A stretch of DNA of 64,000 nt from Deltaproteobacteria bacterium (GCA_029261835.1 JAJDAO010000075.1:62001-126000); one strand, 5' to 3'. Numbered from the stretch's first letter, positions 1 to 9,671 are shown. Numbers and translations: made by a program. Notes: generated by a model not told the origin, from the letters alone.

Positions 1-1556
1 TCTTTCCCGGTCATCATGGCGGCAGTCTGGACGCCTACGAGTGGTGGGACCACGAAGCACAGTCCGGCCCGACGTTCGATCTCTCCCTTGCGGGGGGCGT
101 CTACCCGTGGACCACCCGGCTCTTCGAGCGCGGCGAGGCCATGCACGTTCCGAGCCTCGACCAACTTCCGCCCGAGGCCGAGCGCGAACTGCTGGACCTC
201 GAGCGGCGGGGCGTGCAGTCTCTGCTGGGGATCCCATTGACGTTCGGAGGCCAGTGTGTCGGCTTCCTGGGCTTCGAGACCATGAGCCGTGAGTCGAGTT
301 GGTCGGGGGAAACGATCACGCTGCTGAGGCTAGCGGGAGAGATCTTCGTGAGTGCGCTGCGGCGCCGAAGAGCCGAAATCGAGCTGCGAGCGAGTCAGCA
401 GCAGCTCCTGCAAGCTCAGAAGATGGAGGCGATCGGGGGGCTCGCGGGTGGCATCTCTCACGACTTCAACAACCATCTGGCGGTGATGCTCGGCAACGCA
501 CGCTTCCTGCGACAGCAATTGGGAAGCGATCCAGAGTGCCACGATTCCGCGGCAGATATCGAGCGCTCAGCCGAACACTGCTCGCAGCTCACACGTTCCC
601 TGCTGGCCTTTTCCCGTCGCAGTCCGGTCAAGGTCGAGGCCCTCGACGTACAGAGTCTGGTTGCCGAGGCGCGGGAACTCGTCGGTCCACTGATACCGCG
701 CTCGATCGACTTCGTCGTAGAGACCGACGCCGACCTGGCTGTGGTGGCCAGTGACGCGACGCAGTTGCAGCAGGTCCTGGTCAACCTCATCGTCAATGCC
801 TGCGACGCCATGCCTGATGGGGGTCGTCTCCACCTCACGGCGATGAACCGTTGCGTCGAGTCTGACGAGGCGCTGACAGTCGGGTTGCCGAAACCGGGCG
901 ACTATGTGGAGCTGCAGGTACGGGATACCGGCGTTGGCATGACGAATGAGACGCTCGAGCGCATATTCGAACCCTTCTTCACGACAAAGGAACTCGGAAA
1001 GGGGACCGGCCTGGGCCTGGCGTCCGTCTACGGCATTGTCGACCAGAGCCAGGGGGGCGTGGTCGTGGAAAGCAGTCCCGATCGCGGAACCGAGTTTCGG
1101 ATCCTGCTCCCCGCCTCCCAGGAATCCGTCGCAGAACGATCGGCGATCAGCAGTGGGGTTGGCTCTTTCGGCTGCGAGACGGTTTTGCTGGCTGAAGACG
1201 AGCCGGGCGTCCGGCGCTTGGTCGAACGGATCCTCACCGCCAGCGGTTATCGGGTGCTGGCGGCATGCGATGGGCAGGAGGCACTCGAGATCGCGGACGG
1301 TCATCCCGGACGCATCGATGCGCTGATATCCGGCATCGTGATGCCGCGTATGGGCGGCATCGAGCTGGTCGAGCAGCTCGTCGTCACACGGCCAGACCTG
1401 TCTGTCCTCTTCGTCTCGGGGGACTTCGGTGACGCCGAGGGGAATCCCTGCGCATCGGTGCCTGGTGCCAGCTGGTTGGAGAAGCCGTTCAGAGAAACCG
1501 CACTGCTCAACGAGCTGCGTGCTTCTCTCGACCGCTCGTCGCGCGATGAGGACTGA
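1..1556 (+). CDS. Hybrid sensor histidine kinase (GAF-HisKA-HATPase-REC), 5' truncated by window edge
   Basis: The reading frame is open from base 3, so the gene begins outside the window; the first in-frame ATG (141) is internal to a GAF-like sensor domain. About 517 residues are visible. In order they are: a GAF-like domain (about 1-125), a dimerisation helix with the phospho-acceptor H box GGISHDFNN (about residue 150), a HATPase domain with N box NLIVNACDAM, DTGVGM and GTGLGL glycine boxes, and a C-terminal receiver domain (about 393-512). The receiver keeps the acidic pair (AEDEP) and the lysine (LEKPF), but the expected phospho-acceptor Asp before the VMP motif is Gly (codon ggc at 1332-1334). 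The gene is convergent with the LLM oxidoreductase, with only 5 bp between the stop codons. The signal sensed is unknown. Confidence 0.9.
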   Translation, partial: FPGHHGGSLDAYEWWDHEAQSGPTFDLSLAGGVYPWTTRLFERGEAMHVPSLDQLPPEAERELLDLERRGVQSLLGIPLTFGGQCVGFLGFETMSRESSWSGETITLLRLAGEIFVSALRRRRAEIELRASQQQLLQAQKMEAIGGLAGGISHDFNNHLAVMLGNARFLRQQLGSDPECHDSAADIERSAEHCSQLTRSLLAFSRRSPVKVEALDVQSLVAEARELVGPLIPRSIDFVVETDADLAVVASDATQLQQVLVNLIVNACDAMPDGGRLHLTAMNRCVESDEALTVGLPKPGDYVELQVRDTGVGMTNETLERIFEPFFTTKELGKGTGLGLASVYGIVDQSQGGVVVESSPDRGTEFRILLPASQESVAERSAISSGVGSFGCETVLLAEDEPGVRRLVERILTASGYRVLAACDGQEALEIADGHPGRIDALISGIVMPRMGGIELVEQLVVTRPDLSVLFVSGDFGDAEGNPCASVPGASWLEKPFRETALLNELRASLDRSSRDED

Positions 1557-1561
1557 ACCGC

Positions 1562-2581
1562 TCAGGTAAGCACCAGCTCCGCCATGGTGCGCATGACAGT
1601 CGGATCCTGGTTCGCCAGCAGCAGTGTGGTCACAGGCGTCTCGCGCCAGGCGTCGAGTCGTTCTCTGATGCGTTCTACAGGTCCACAGAGAGAGATCTCG
1701 TCGGCGAACTGATCCGGAACGACCGCGGCGGCTTCTGCTCGCTTTCCCTGGAAGAAGAGATCCTGAACAGCCTGGGCTTCGGCCTCAAATCCCATGCGAC
1801 TCATCAGCTCCATGTGAAAGTTGCGCTTGCGCGATCCCATGCCGCCTATGTAGAAGCCGAGCATTGTCTTCACAGGGAGCAGCGCGGTATCGAGGTCGTC
1901 GCTGATGTTGACCATCACGAATTGCGCGATCTGAAAGCCCCGCTTCGCATTGCGCAGTGAGTCGGCGTAGACGTCCTGGCGATAGGGGGAGTAGTAGAGT
2001 GGCAACCAGCCGTCGGCGATTTCGGCCGCCAGCGCGACGTTCTTCGGCCCCTCGGCCCCCATGAAGATGGGGACGTCGGCCCGCAGCGGGTGGGTGATCG
2101 GACGCAGCGGCTTGCCCATTCCCCAGGCGCCCTCACCTGTGTATGGCAGGGGATAGTGGGGGCCAGCGCTTGTGACCGGCGCGTCACGGCGAAGCACTTG
2201 GCGGACGATATCGATGTACTCACGAGTGCGCGCCAGAGGCTTCGCGAAAGGCTGCCCGTACCAGCCCTCGACCACCTGGGGGCCGGATACGCCGAGGCCC
2301 AGGATGAGGCGCCCGCCCGAGAGGTGATCCAAGGTGAGGCTCGCCATCCCGGTGGCAGTCGGCGTTCGTGCGGAGAGCTGAACGACGGACGTGCCCAGCT
2401 TGATCTTCGATGTGTGGGCCGCGATGTAGGCCAGTGGTGTGAAGGCGTCTGATCCCCAGGCCTCAGCCGTCCAGATGGAGTCGAATCCGAGCCGCTCGGC
2501 TTCCTGCGCGATCGCGACTGGATTCGCGGGCGGCTGTGCGCCCCAGTAGCCGAGCTGCAGGCCGAGATTGAGAGTGGACAT
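1562..2581 (-). CDS. LLM class F420-dependent oxidoreductase (luciferase-like)
   Basis: A 340-residue protein of the bacterial luciferase-like TIM-barrel superfamily, whose members use FMN or F420. It has the typical N-terminal strand LGLQLGYWG, an early AQEAERLGFDSIW helix, the RTPTATGMASLTLDHLSGGR segment and the LGLGVSG motif. The frame extends upstream to 2725, but the ATG at 2581 is preferred because GGAGG sits 8 nt upstream and the family fold begins there. Members of this length and sequence type are usually annotated as F420-dependent 5,10-methylene-THMPT reductase-like enzymes, but the substrate cannot be read from sequence. It stands alone, divergent from the CBS gene. Confidence 0.88.
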   Translation of the reverse strand: MSTLNLGLQLGYWGAQPPANPVAIAQEAERLGFDSIWTAEAWGSDAFTPLAYIAAHTSKIKLGTSVVQLSARTPTATGMASLTLDHLSGGRLILGLGVSGPQVVEGWYGQPFAKPLARTREYIDIVRQVLRRDAPVTSAGPHYPLPYTGEGAWGMGKPLRPITHPLRADVPIFMGAEGPKNVALAAEIADGWLPLYYSPYRQDVYADSLRNAKRGFQIAQFVMVNISDDLDTALLPVKTMLGFYIGGMGSRKRNFHMELMSRMGFEAEAQAVQDLFFQGKRAEAAAVVPDQFADEISLCGPVERIRERLDAWRETPVTTLLLANQDPTVMRTMAELVLT

Positions 2582-3052
2582 GCGGATGACCTCCGTGGTG
2601 GGTTCGGCCCCTGTTTCGGGAAGGGATTGATCGGGTACCAGCGAGAGCGAAGCATTCTCGCACATTGCAGAGCGCGGTGGCGTTGGCCACGCCGGGAGAC
2701 ATGCTCGATCCCGCCCGCCCGTCAAGTGGCCGTGCGTGTCGCCGCTCGTACTTCATGGCCTGCGGTAGGGTCGAGAGACGGTGGCGCGGACCGGGTGGGT
2801 CCGGGTCACGGGTCTTGTAGCCGGCATCTCCCGGGCAGAGGATGCGCAGCTCTTCGGGCGCGCGGTGGATCTGTGGGCGGAAGGTGAGAGTGGCATCGGT
2901 CGAGACCGGCCCCGACGGGTTGCCGTTGGGACCTCGTATCATGTCGAGCGGATCTTGCTACAGTACTCGTCGCTCTCCACCACCCCCCCGGGCTGACAAC
3001 GGTCTGGCTCGGGACGGTTCGGAGGTGACAAGCCAGAGGTGGAACTTGAGCC
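2582..3052. other. Divergent intergenic region, about 470 bp
   Basis: This lies between the LLM oxidoreductase (minus) and the CBS-pair gene (plus), so it should carry both promoters. ORFs here are short and show no family features. I see no convincing -35/-10 pair and no structured RNA. Confidence 0.4.
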
Positions 3053-3472
3053 ATGCTGAAGGACGAGCCGGTTTCGATCATCATGAGCACCGACGTGAAG
3101 ACCGTTCAGATCGGACAAGGCCTCAGCGAGGTGAGACTTCGGCTGAACGACCATTCGATACACCACGTTCCGGTGCTGCAGGGCGATCGGCTGGTCGGCA
3201 TCGTCAGTGCCCTCGACATGATGAAGCTCAGCTTCGACGCCCATGACGCGGATGGTGGATCCAACACCCATCCCTTGGACCAGCATTTCCACATCTGTGA
3301 CGCCATGCAGTCGGACGTGGTTTGCATCGATCCTCGGGAGTCCATTCGCCACGCGGCGGAGATACTGAGTGAAGGTCTCTTCCACTGTTTGCCCGTCGTC
3401 CAGGGCGATCGGCAGCTCGTCGGGATAGTCACCAGCACCGACCTGATCCAGTACCTCTACGAGCAATACTGA
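3053..3472 (+). CDS. Small CBS-pair domain protein
   Basis: A stand-alone 139-residue protein made of two CBS motifs. The first is residues ~8-65 (VSIIMSTDVKTVQ ... HHVPVLQGDRLVGIVSALDMM). The second is ~80-136 (CDAMQSDVVCIDPRES ... HCLPVVQGDRQLVGIVTSTDL). CBS pairs usually bind adenine nucleotides and regulate partner proteins; no catalytic or transport domain is attached and the partner is unknown. The ATG at 3053 has AGAGGTGG about 10 nt upstream. It is convergent with the RND permease gene, 15 bp apart. Confidence 0.88.
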   Translation: MLKDEPVSIIMSTDVKTVQIGQGLSEVRLRLNDHSIHHVPVLQGDRLVGIVSALDMMKLSFDAHDADGGSNTHPLDQHFHICDAMQSDVVCIDPRESIRHAAEILSEGLFHCLPVVQGDRQLVGIVTSTDLIQYLYEQY

Positions 3473-3487
3473 GCCGTCGCACGCCTG

Positions 3488-6400
3488 TCAGGCAGGGGGA
3501 AAGGGCGCGTTGCCTGTGGGGAAGACGTGCCCGAGTGACCGCTGCTTCGCGCCCTCTACGGTGAGGTAGAGGCTCGGCACCACGAAGAGGGTGAGCAAGC
3601 TGGCCACCGACAAGCCAGCCACGATCGCCGCGGCGAAGGGGCCGAAGACCATCGAGGTGCCCGACAGCCCCATCGCCATTGGGAGCAGGCCGGCGATGGT
3701 CGTCAGGGTCGTGAGCAGCACGGCCCTGAACCTGCGCCTGCCGGCCAGGCGAGCCGCGTCGGCAACCGGCGTTCCCCGCTGCCGCTCGCGATTGGCGAAA
3801 TCGATCAGGACGAGCGAATCGTTCACTACAACGCCCGCCAAACCCACCATTGCGTAGACTACGTACATCGACAGAGCGTAGTCCCACACGTACATGCCGA
3901 TCACCACGCCGATGTAGGCGAAGACGATCACGCACATCACGACCAGCGGCTGTAGATAGGATCGGAACTGTGCCGCCAGAATGGCGTAGATGGCGACGAG
4001 TGCGATCAAGAACGCTCGCCCCATGTCTTCGAAGGCCGCGTTGGTCTCCTGGAACTCCCCGCCGAAGACCAGGCTCACGCCTGGGTGTCTCAGCGGAACG
4101 TCGTCAAAGCGGGCCTGCAGGGCGCGATTGACCGATATCGAGGTCGCGGCTCTCCCGTCGACATCGGCGTAGACCACGACCGCCCGCTGGGCGTCGTAGT
4201 GGTAGAGGCGCTCGTAGCCCCGTTCGAGTCCGACTGTGGCGACATCGCCGATCTTCACGAGGTAGCTCTCCGGTGTGCGGATATCTACGTCGATGAGCTT
4301 GCTCGCGCTGTTGCGCTGCTCCTTCGGAAGCAGCACTCGGATGTCGACATCCTCGTCGGAGAGCGGGTCCTTGAATGTGGAGGGCACCAGCCCGTCATTT
4401 GCCGCTCGCAACGCAATGCCCAAGTCCTGGAATGTCAGACCATGAAGAGACGCGCGGTACTCGTCCAGGCCAATTCGCAGCTCGCGCTGGCCAAGCGGCA
4501 TGTTGTCCTCGATGTTGTAAACGCCCGGCATGCCGGCGAGCTCTAGCTTGACCTGCGACGCGATTCTCTTGGCCAGGTCGTAGTCCTCGCTCATGATGCG
4601 AACAGCCACTGGCTTGCCGACAGGAGGACCATTGCGCGGCGGCATGACGGTCAGTTGCTCGAGACCGCGTGGATTGGCCTGGCGGTAGTCGTCGAGCGCC
4701 TGCCGCACCGCCCTCACCATACGGTCTGGGTCGGCGACATTCTCGGGGCTGTCGCGGAAGGAGATGAAGAGCACCCCATAGTTGCTACCGAAGATGGGCT
4801 CTTCGTTGGCACCCATGCCTTGTCCAGCGTACGTGGAGACCTCCTCAATCTCATGTCTCACCGGGCCCAGGGCTCGTTCAACTCCCAGCACGATTTCCTT
4901 CGTCCGATCGAGGTCGTAGTCGACGGGAGTCTTTACGGTAATGAAGAGCTGGTTGAAGTCGCTCGGGAAGAGGTCCACCCGAATGTGGCTCGAGAGCCCC
5001 AAAGCGAAGTAGAACGCGGCAAGACAGGCGATGAGGAACGGGACGCGATGGGACAGCACGCGTTCGAGAGCCCGCGAATAGAGCTCTCGCAGGTCGTCGA
5101 TCAGCCCGTCCACTCGCGCTCGCAGGGTGTGACTCCAGCGGGCGACATGCCCCTCATTCCGGGCATTCCGCGCCAGTGCCGCCTCTGCGGTGGATGTGCT
5201 GCCCCAGTCGATGTAGTGGGCTGGCAGTACGAACAGGCACTCGACCAGTGAGGCGATTAGGCAAGCGATCACGGTCTTGGGCAGGATCGACATGAATTCG
5301 CCGCTCGTCCCGGTGACCAGCAGCATTGGGATGAATGCGGCCATGGTCGTGCAGACGGCGGCGATCACCGGCCACATGACCTCCTCGGCTCCGTTGATTA
5401 CGGCTTCCTTCACCGCCTCGCCCTCTTCGACGTGACGGTAGATGTTCTCGATCACGATGATGGCGTCGTCCACGAGCATGCCCGACACCATCACGAAGCC
5501 GATCAGACTGAGTAGATTGATCGTGATGTCCAACATGGGGAAGAGGATCAGTGCCACGAGAAAGGAGAACGGGACACCGACAATGGCCAGCAGTGCGTTG
5601 CGGAAGCCAACGGTGAGCCACAGAATGAAGATCACCAAGCCCACGCCGATCACGAGGTTGTCGCGCAGGATTCCGAGCCGCTTGTTGACGAAGATGGAGC
5701 TGTCCCACACCAGCTCAGCTTCGAGGCCGGCGGGTAGATATGGCCTTTCTCGCTCGACGAGCCGCCGGACGCGCTCCACGACCTCGCTGACGTCCGCTCC
5801 CTTCGTCTTGCCGACGCCGACGGTGATGGTTGGGCGACCGTTGTAATAGCCGTACGACGTTCGCCGTTCGAAGTCGCGCCTGACCTCGGCGATTTCGCCC
5901 AGCGTGACATGGTTGCCATCGGGGTTCTTGCGCACGACGGTTGCCGCCAGGGCCTCGGCCGAGATGAAGTTACCCAGGCCGCGTACCCTGATTTCCCGAT
6001 CGGACTCATCGGAGAAGCTGCCCCCTGGCATGTTCTGGTTGTTGCGCTCGACGATGGCGCTGATCTCGGCCAGCGTGAGGTCGAACTGCAACGCGCGGTC
6101 CTTGTCGACGTAGACGCGGAGCTCGCGATCACGCGCCCCCATCAGGCGACCCTTTCGGACGCCTGCGAGCCTCTCCACTTTGTGCTCGAGGTCGCGGGCC
6201 ACTTCCCGCAGCGTATGCTCCCCGACACCGCCCGTGTCGCTCACGGCGATCATGCAGCTATCGAAGACTTCCGAGACGGAGAGCTCGGTCAGCACGCTCT
6301 GCTCGGCGTCCTCTGGCAGCTTGGTCACGCGATCGATGGCAGCCCGAAGCTCGTTGAGAGAGGCTTGCTGTTCGATCTTGCTCATGGTCTCGTCCCAGCC

Positions 6401-6679
6401 GATGCTGATCTGGGAGAGCCCTTGTGACGAGAAGCTGTACCACTCCTTGATCCCCGCTACATCTCGGATCTCATCCTCGATCTTGCGCGTGACCATGCGC
6501 TCGACCTCGTCCGCCGATGCCCCGGGCCAGATCGTGCTGAGCACGGCTGCGTTGAATGAGATGTCTGGAAAGACGTCGACCGGGATCTTTCGGACGGCCA
6601 GCACTCCGGCGAGCATCAGCACGATGAAGGTGAGGTTGACCAGAACAACCTGGTTGACCGAGAAGCGGGCCGAGCTCAT
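3488..6679 (-). CDS. RND efflux transporter permease (AcrB/HAE-1-like)
   Basis: A 1063-residue inner-membrane proton-driven exporter of the AcrB type. Features visible are the N-terminal transmembrane helix followed by the IPVDVFPDIS motif, the GMLVDDAIIVIENI helix with the paired Asp residues of the proton relay, a second large periplasmic loop after residue ~560, and a C-terminal helix block with VNDSLVLIDFANRERQRG. Length is normal for the family. It lies 34 bp downstream of its adaptor gene on the same strand. No TolC-like channel is encoded in the window, so the outer-membrane partner must lie elsewhere. Substrates are unknown. Confidence 0.92.
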   Translation of the reverse strand: MSSARFSVNQVVLVNLTFIVLMLAGVLAVRKIPVDVFPDISFNAAVLSTIWPGASADEVERMVTRKIEDEIRDVAGIKEWYSFSSQGLSQISIGWDETMSKIEQQASLNELRAAIDRVTKLPEDAEQSVLTELSVSEVFDSCMIAVSDTGGVGEHTLREVARDLEHKVERLAGVRKGRLMGARDRELRVYVDKDRALQFDLTLAEISAIVERNNQNMPGGSFSDESDREIRVRGLGNFISAEALAATVVRKNPDGNHVTLGEIAEVRRDFERRTSYGYYNGRPTITVGVGKTKGADVSEVVERVRRLVERERPYLPAGLEAELVWDSSIFVNKRLGILRDNLVIGVGLVIFILWLTVGFRNALLAIVGVPFSFLVALILFPMLDITINLLSLIGFVMVSGMLVDDAIIVIENIYRHVEEGEAVKEAVINGAEEVMWPVIAAVCTTMAAFIPMLLVTGTSGEFMSILPKTVIACLIASLVECLFVLPAHYIDWGSTSTAEAALARNARNEGHVARWSHTLRARVDGLIDDLRELYSRALERVLSHRVPFLIACLAAFYFALGLSSHIRVDLFPSDFNQLFITVKTPVDYDLDRTKEIVLGVERALGPVRHEIEEVSTYAGQGMGANEEPIFGSNYGVLFISFRDSPENVADPDRMVRAVRQALDDYRQANPRGLEQLTVMPPRNGPPVGKPVAVRIMSEDYDLAKRIASQVKLELAGMPGVYNIEDNMPLGQRELRIGLDEYRASLHGLTFQDLGIALRAANDGLVPSTFKDPLSDEDVDIRVLLPKEQRNSASKLIDVDIRTPESYLVKIGDVATVGLERGYERLYHYDAQRAVVVYADVDGRAATSISVNRALQARFDDVPLRHPGVSLVFGGEFQETNAAFEDMGRAFLIALVAIYAILAAQFRSYLQPLVVMCVIVFAYIGVVIGMYVWDYALSMYVVYAMVGLAGVVVNDSLVLIDFANRERQRGTPVADAARLAGRRRFRAVLLTTLTTIAGLLPMAMGLSGTSMVFGPFAAAIVAGLSVASLLTLFVVPSLYLTVEGAKQRSLGHVFPTGNAPFPPA

Positions 6680-6713
6680 CCGGGGAGTTCCGCGCGGTTG
6701 TCGGCGAGTGCGC

Positions 6714-7904
6714 TCATCGGCCGGATTCCGAATCGGACAGACTGCCGATGTTGCTTGGCGGGAGCGGCCGGATCACCATGCCATCCCGAAGTTGACGCAG
6801 CGAAGAGATGACGAGCAACTCTCCGGCTGCGAGACCATCCAGCACTTCGAACTCGCTCGGGCGGAAGGCGAGCTCCCGCACTCGAACGCGCCGCTTGCGC
6901 GCCAGCGGATCTTCGCCTTGTGGCCGGCTCACTACCCAGGCGTACTTCTGTCCGAACTCCTCGAGCACGGCGTTGCGAGGCAATGTCAGCGCCGGTCTCG
7001 GCTCGCCGAGTGTGAGTTCGGCCCTGGCCACCATGCCGGGGAGCAGGCGTGCGCTCGCATTGGACAGTTCGATTCGGACGGGGAACTTGCGCGTCGCGGT
7101 ATCGATTGCGCCGCCCACACGCGTCACGACTCCTTCGAAGAACTCGCCCGGCCTCGCATCGACCAGGAGTCGCGCTCCACCGCCCTCCGTGACGGCGACC
7201 ACCTGTTGGCCCGCGAGCCCGATCGTGAGATGCAGGCCCGCTACGTCGAGTAGCTCGGCCACGCGTTCTCCCGGTCGGACGTACTCGCCCTCTTCGACCG
7301 CGAAGGTGCGAAGCACGCCCGAGAAGGGGGCCACGATCGTCTTCTTCGCCAGTCGGTCCTCGGCCTCGTCCAGCTCTGCCTGGGCCTCGATCTTGGCGGC
7401 AGCGGCCTGCCGCGCCTCATTCTCCGCTTCATCGAGCGCAGCGCGGCTGGAAACATCCCGTCCTGCGAGCCCACGGTGGCGTTCGAGGTTGGCAAGGGCC
7501 AGCACGCCCTGGCTGGTCGCGCGCTCGACGGCGGCCCGGGCTCGTGCGTGCGCGATCTGTGCCAGAGAGGGGTCGATACGCAGCAAGAGTTGCCCAGCCT
7601 CGACTCGCTCCAGCTCCGCAGCGCCCACTTCGATTACGCGCCCCTCTTCTTCGGCGAAGAGATCGACCCGGCGCTGTGCCTCGAGCAAGCCGGCAAACTC
7701 GGCGCGAGACTGAAGCTGTTCGAGGCGCAGCTCAAAGGTCTGGAGCGCAGGCGCCTGAAGCGCGGCCGGCGGGGTGGCTTCCGGATCGGGTGCCGTCTCG
7801 CGCAGCAGTCCGCCGCCCACGACGAGCAGCGCGGCGATCACGAGCAGAACGATCGATAGCGCCGGTAGCCGCCTGGAGCGGCCGCTGGGCTTCGCCTGGG
7901 TCAT
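6714..7904 (-). CDS. RND periplasmic adaptor (membrane fusion protein)
   Basis: A 396-residue HlyD/AcrA-type adaptor that links the RND permease to an outer-membrane channel. It has an N-terminal membrane anchor (residues ~15-32), a barrel-sandwich/lipoyl half-motif (LFAEEEGRVIEVGAAELERVEAGQ), an Ala/Glu/Arg-rich alpha-helical hairpin (~115-190), the returning lipoyl half (IVAPFSGVLRTFAVEEGEYV) and beta-barrel plus membrane-proximal domains. The ATG at 7904 has GGGAG about 8 nt upstream. It is first gene of the adaptor-permease operon. Confidence 0.9.
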   Translation of the reverse strand: MTQAKPSGRSRRLPALSIVLLVIAALLVVGGGLLRETAPDPEATPPAALQAPALQTFELRLEQLQSRAEFAGLLEAQRRVDLFAEEEGRVIEVGAAELERVEAGQLLLRIDPSLAQIAHARARAAVERATSQGVLALANLERHRGLAGRDVSSRAALDEAENEARQAAAAKIEAQAELDEAEDRLAKKTIVAPFSGVLRTFAVEEGEYVRPGERVAELLDVAGLHLTIGLAGQQVVAVTEGGGARLLVDARPGEFFEGVVTRVGGAIDTATRKFPVRIELSNASARLLPGMVARAELTLGEPRPALTLPRNAVLEEFGQKYAWVVSRPQGEDPLARKRRVRVRELAFRPSEFEVLDGLAAGELLVISSLRQLRDGMVIRPLPPSNIGSLSDSESGR

Positions 7905-8442
7905 CGATCTGCTCCCATCTTCTTGACTATGCGGCGCTCACCCAGGGAGAGCAGGGTAGGGGGCTAAACGCACCAGTGCCATACGGCGCTTTCGGTGCCG
8001 CCCACGAGACTCCCCGCCGATCGCGTCGTTCTTCGAACTGCCATGGGCGGTGTCGAAAAGTGGGGCGGAGCGAGATCATGGGACGCGAAACGCGGGCTCG
8101 TGGCCGGCCTCCAGACATTGTCTCGCGTCGGGCGAGTCGTCGTGCTGGCGGTTCTCGCCTCGGCGGGGCCGCGAAGCGGCCTTCGAGCGTGATCCTCGGC
8201 GTCCTTGACACCACACACTTCGGCGACGGGTCGATCTTCCAGCCAACTCGGCTCGTGATACCTGCCTCGCTGAGATCGCGCTTGGTGACCGGCGGTTCAG
8301 CAACGTCCACTCGCCGCGCACCCTCGGCGTGCCCTGGCACCCGGCTCTTCACGGGTGCATGGGCGCGATCTCCGGCTGTCGCGACTGGCGGCTACAGGCC
8401 TCGTGCTCCGGCCCAGCGCGGTGGGTGGCTTCCTTCTTCGGT

Positions 8443-8479
8443 CCGACCCGGCGGCATCACCTTGAGGCCGCCGGGTCGG
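8443..8479. repeat. Perfect 13-bp inverted repeat (hairpin)
   Basis: The arms CCGACCCGGCGGC and GCCGCCGGGTCGG are perfectly complementary around an 11-nt loop. The stem is very GC-rich and no T-run follows on either strand, so it is not a canonical intrinsic terminator. It lies about 320 bp upstream of rnfB. It may be a structured leader element, a protein-binding palindrome or a remnant terminator. Confidence 0.6.
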
Positions 8480-8690
8480 CCGCCGGCCACTGCGCGTCAT
8501 GTGATGGTAATTGGCCACAGCGTTTTGCTTCCGAGGATCGCGGGTCGGCCACATGGGGCGTCGCCGCGTGCGCGGCCCTCATGGGGCGTGAGAAGCGCGG
8601 ACGCTTCCGCGAGTTCGTTGATTTTGCGGGGGAAATGCGGTGGGTGCTGGGGAGAGTGCGGTCGGCTCGTTATGCTTGGGTGCGGGGTGC

Positions 8691-8718
8691 TTGAGTCGGC
8701 GCCCGGTCTTCCGATAAC
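8691..8718 (+). promoter_or_regulatory. Weak sigma-70-like promoter candidate for the rnf operon
   Basis: TTGAGT and GATAAC are separated by 16 bp, each matching 4 of 6 consensus bases, about 80 bp upstream of the rnfB start. This is the best pair I see just before the operon, but matches of this quality occur by chance. Confidence 0.22.
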
Positions 8719-8798
8719 GTACGACTCCTCTTCCTTTTTCCCCCTTACTTGCGCTCTCGCGCAGGCCATGACGGCCTCGCTTGCGGCGGAGATGCGAC

Positions 8799-9671
8799 AT
8801 GAGCATGTCAGCAGTTCTCGGCTCGGCTCTGACACTGGGTGGGGTGGGCTTCGTCTTCGGCAGCTTGATCGTGCTGGCCCACCGCCGCTTTCGTGTGGAT
8901 GAAGACCCGCGCATCGATGCCGTGGCGGAGCTGTTGCCCGGGACCAACTGCGGTGCGTGCGGGCTGGCGGGCTGCCGGGCTCTGGCGGAGGCGCTCGTAG
9001 AAGAGCAGGTCCAGCCGGCTGTCTGTACCGTGATGGGCCCCGAGGACGTGACTGACGTGGCGGAATTCCTCGGTGTCGAGGCCGGTGAGGCGCAGAAGCG
9101 CGTCGCGCGGCTGGCCTGTGCGGGCGGCAGCGATGTGGCCGCCCAGCAGGCGGACTACCGGGGCCTCCAGAACTGCGCCGCCGCCGCCGAGATTGCCGCT
9201 GGCGGGAAGGGCTGTCCCTGGGGTTGTCTCGGCCTGGCGGATTGTGAGGACGTCTGCGATCTCGATGCGATCTTCATGAACTCGAGCGATCTGCCGGTGG
9301 TGATACCCGAGCGATGCACGGCCTGCGGAGACTGCGTGGATGCCTGCCCGCTCGATCTGTTCAGCATCATGCCGATGGAGCAGAAGCTCTTCGTGCAGTG
9401 CAAGAGTCTGTTGGTCGCTGAAGAGGCCAAGGACCTCTGCCGAGTCGCGTGCGACGGCTGCGGTCGCTGTGTCCTCGACGCGGCAGACGGCGTAGTCGAG
9501 ATGGTCGACGGCTTGGCTGTCATCGACTACGAAGAGAACGATTTAGCGGCGCCCGAAGCCACAGAACGCTGTCCGACAGGGGCGATCGTGTGGCTCGAGG
9601 GCGCCCAGTTCGAGCGGGATCGGGGGGTTGATCACGCTCCTTCGGTATCGCTGAGGAGTGCGACAAGATGA
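8799..9671 (+). CDS. rnfB: Rnf complex subunit RnfB (iron-sulfur electron entry subunit)
   Basis: A 290-residue RnfB. It has an N-terminal membrane helix (VLGSALTLGGVGFVFGSLIVLA), the RnfB-specific Fe-S domain with GTNCGACGLAGC and a distal Cys, a second Cys cluster (CPWGCLGLADCEDVC), and a ferredoxin-type motif (CTACGDCVDACP) followed by CDGCGRC. RnfB takes electrons from reduced ferredoxin in the ferredoxin:NAD+ oxidoreductase complex. The ATG at 8799 is chosen because GGAG lies 7 nt upstream and the membrane helix follows; an upstream TTG at 8781 is less likely. Its stop overlaps the nifJ start (ATGA), so it is translationally coupled to PFOR. Confidence 0.93.
   Translation: MSMSAVLGSALTLGGVGFVFGSLIVLAHRRFRVDEDPRIDAVAELLPGTNCGACGLAGCRALAEALVEEQVQPAVCTVMGPEDVTDVAEFLGVEAGEAQKRVARLACAGGSDVAAQQADYRGLQNCAAAAEIAAGGKGCPWGCLGLADCEDVCDLDAIFMNSSDLPVVIPERCTACGDCVDACPLDLFSIMPMEQKLFVQCKSLLVAEEAKDLCRVACDGCGRCVLDAADGVVEMVDGLAVIDYEENDLAAPEATERCPTGAIVWLEGAQFERDRGVDHAPSVSLRSATR

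Larger units (their letters stand above)
7905..8798. other. Gene-poor region, about 890 bp, upstream of the rnf operon
   Basis: This is between the adaptor gene (minus) and rnfB (plus). The ORFs running through it are mostly extensions or antisense frames with no family signature. It contains a strong hairpin (8443-8479) and a short direct repeat of catggggcgt (about 8552 and 8580). Promoters for both flanking operons must lie here. Otherwise I recognise nothing. Confidence 0.4.

Noticed and set aside
7544-8902. 452-codon plus-strand ORF reaching from the RND adaptor into rnfB
   Set aside because: Antisense to the adaptor and out of frame with rnfB; Arg-rich composition of a shadow frame.
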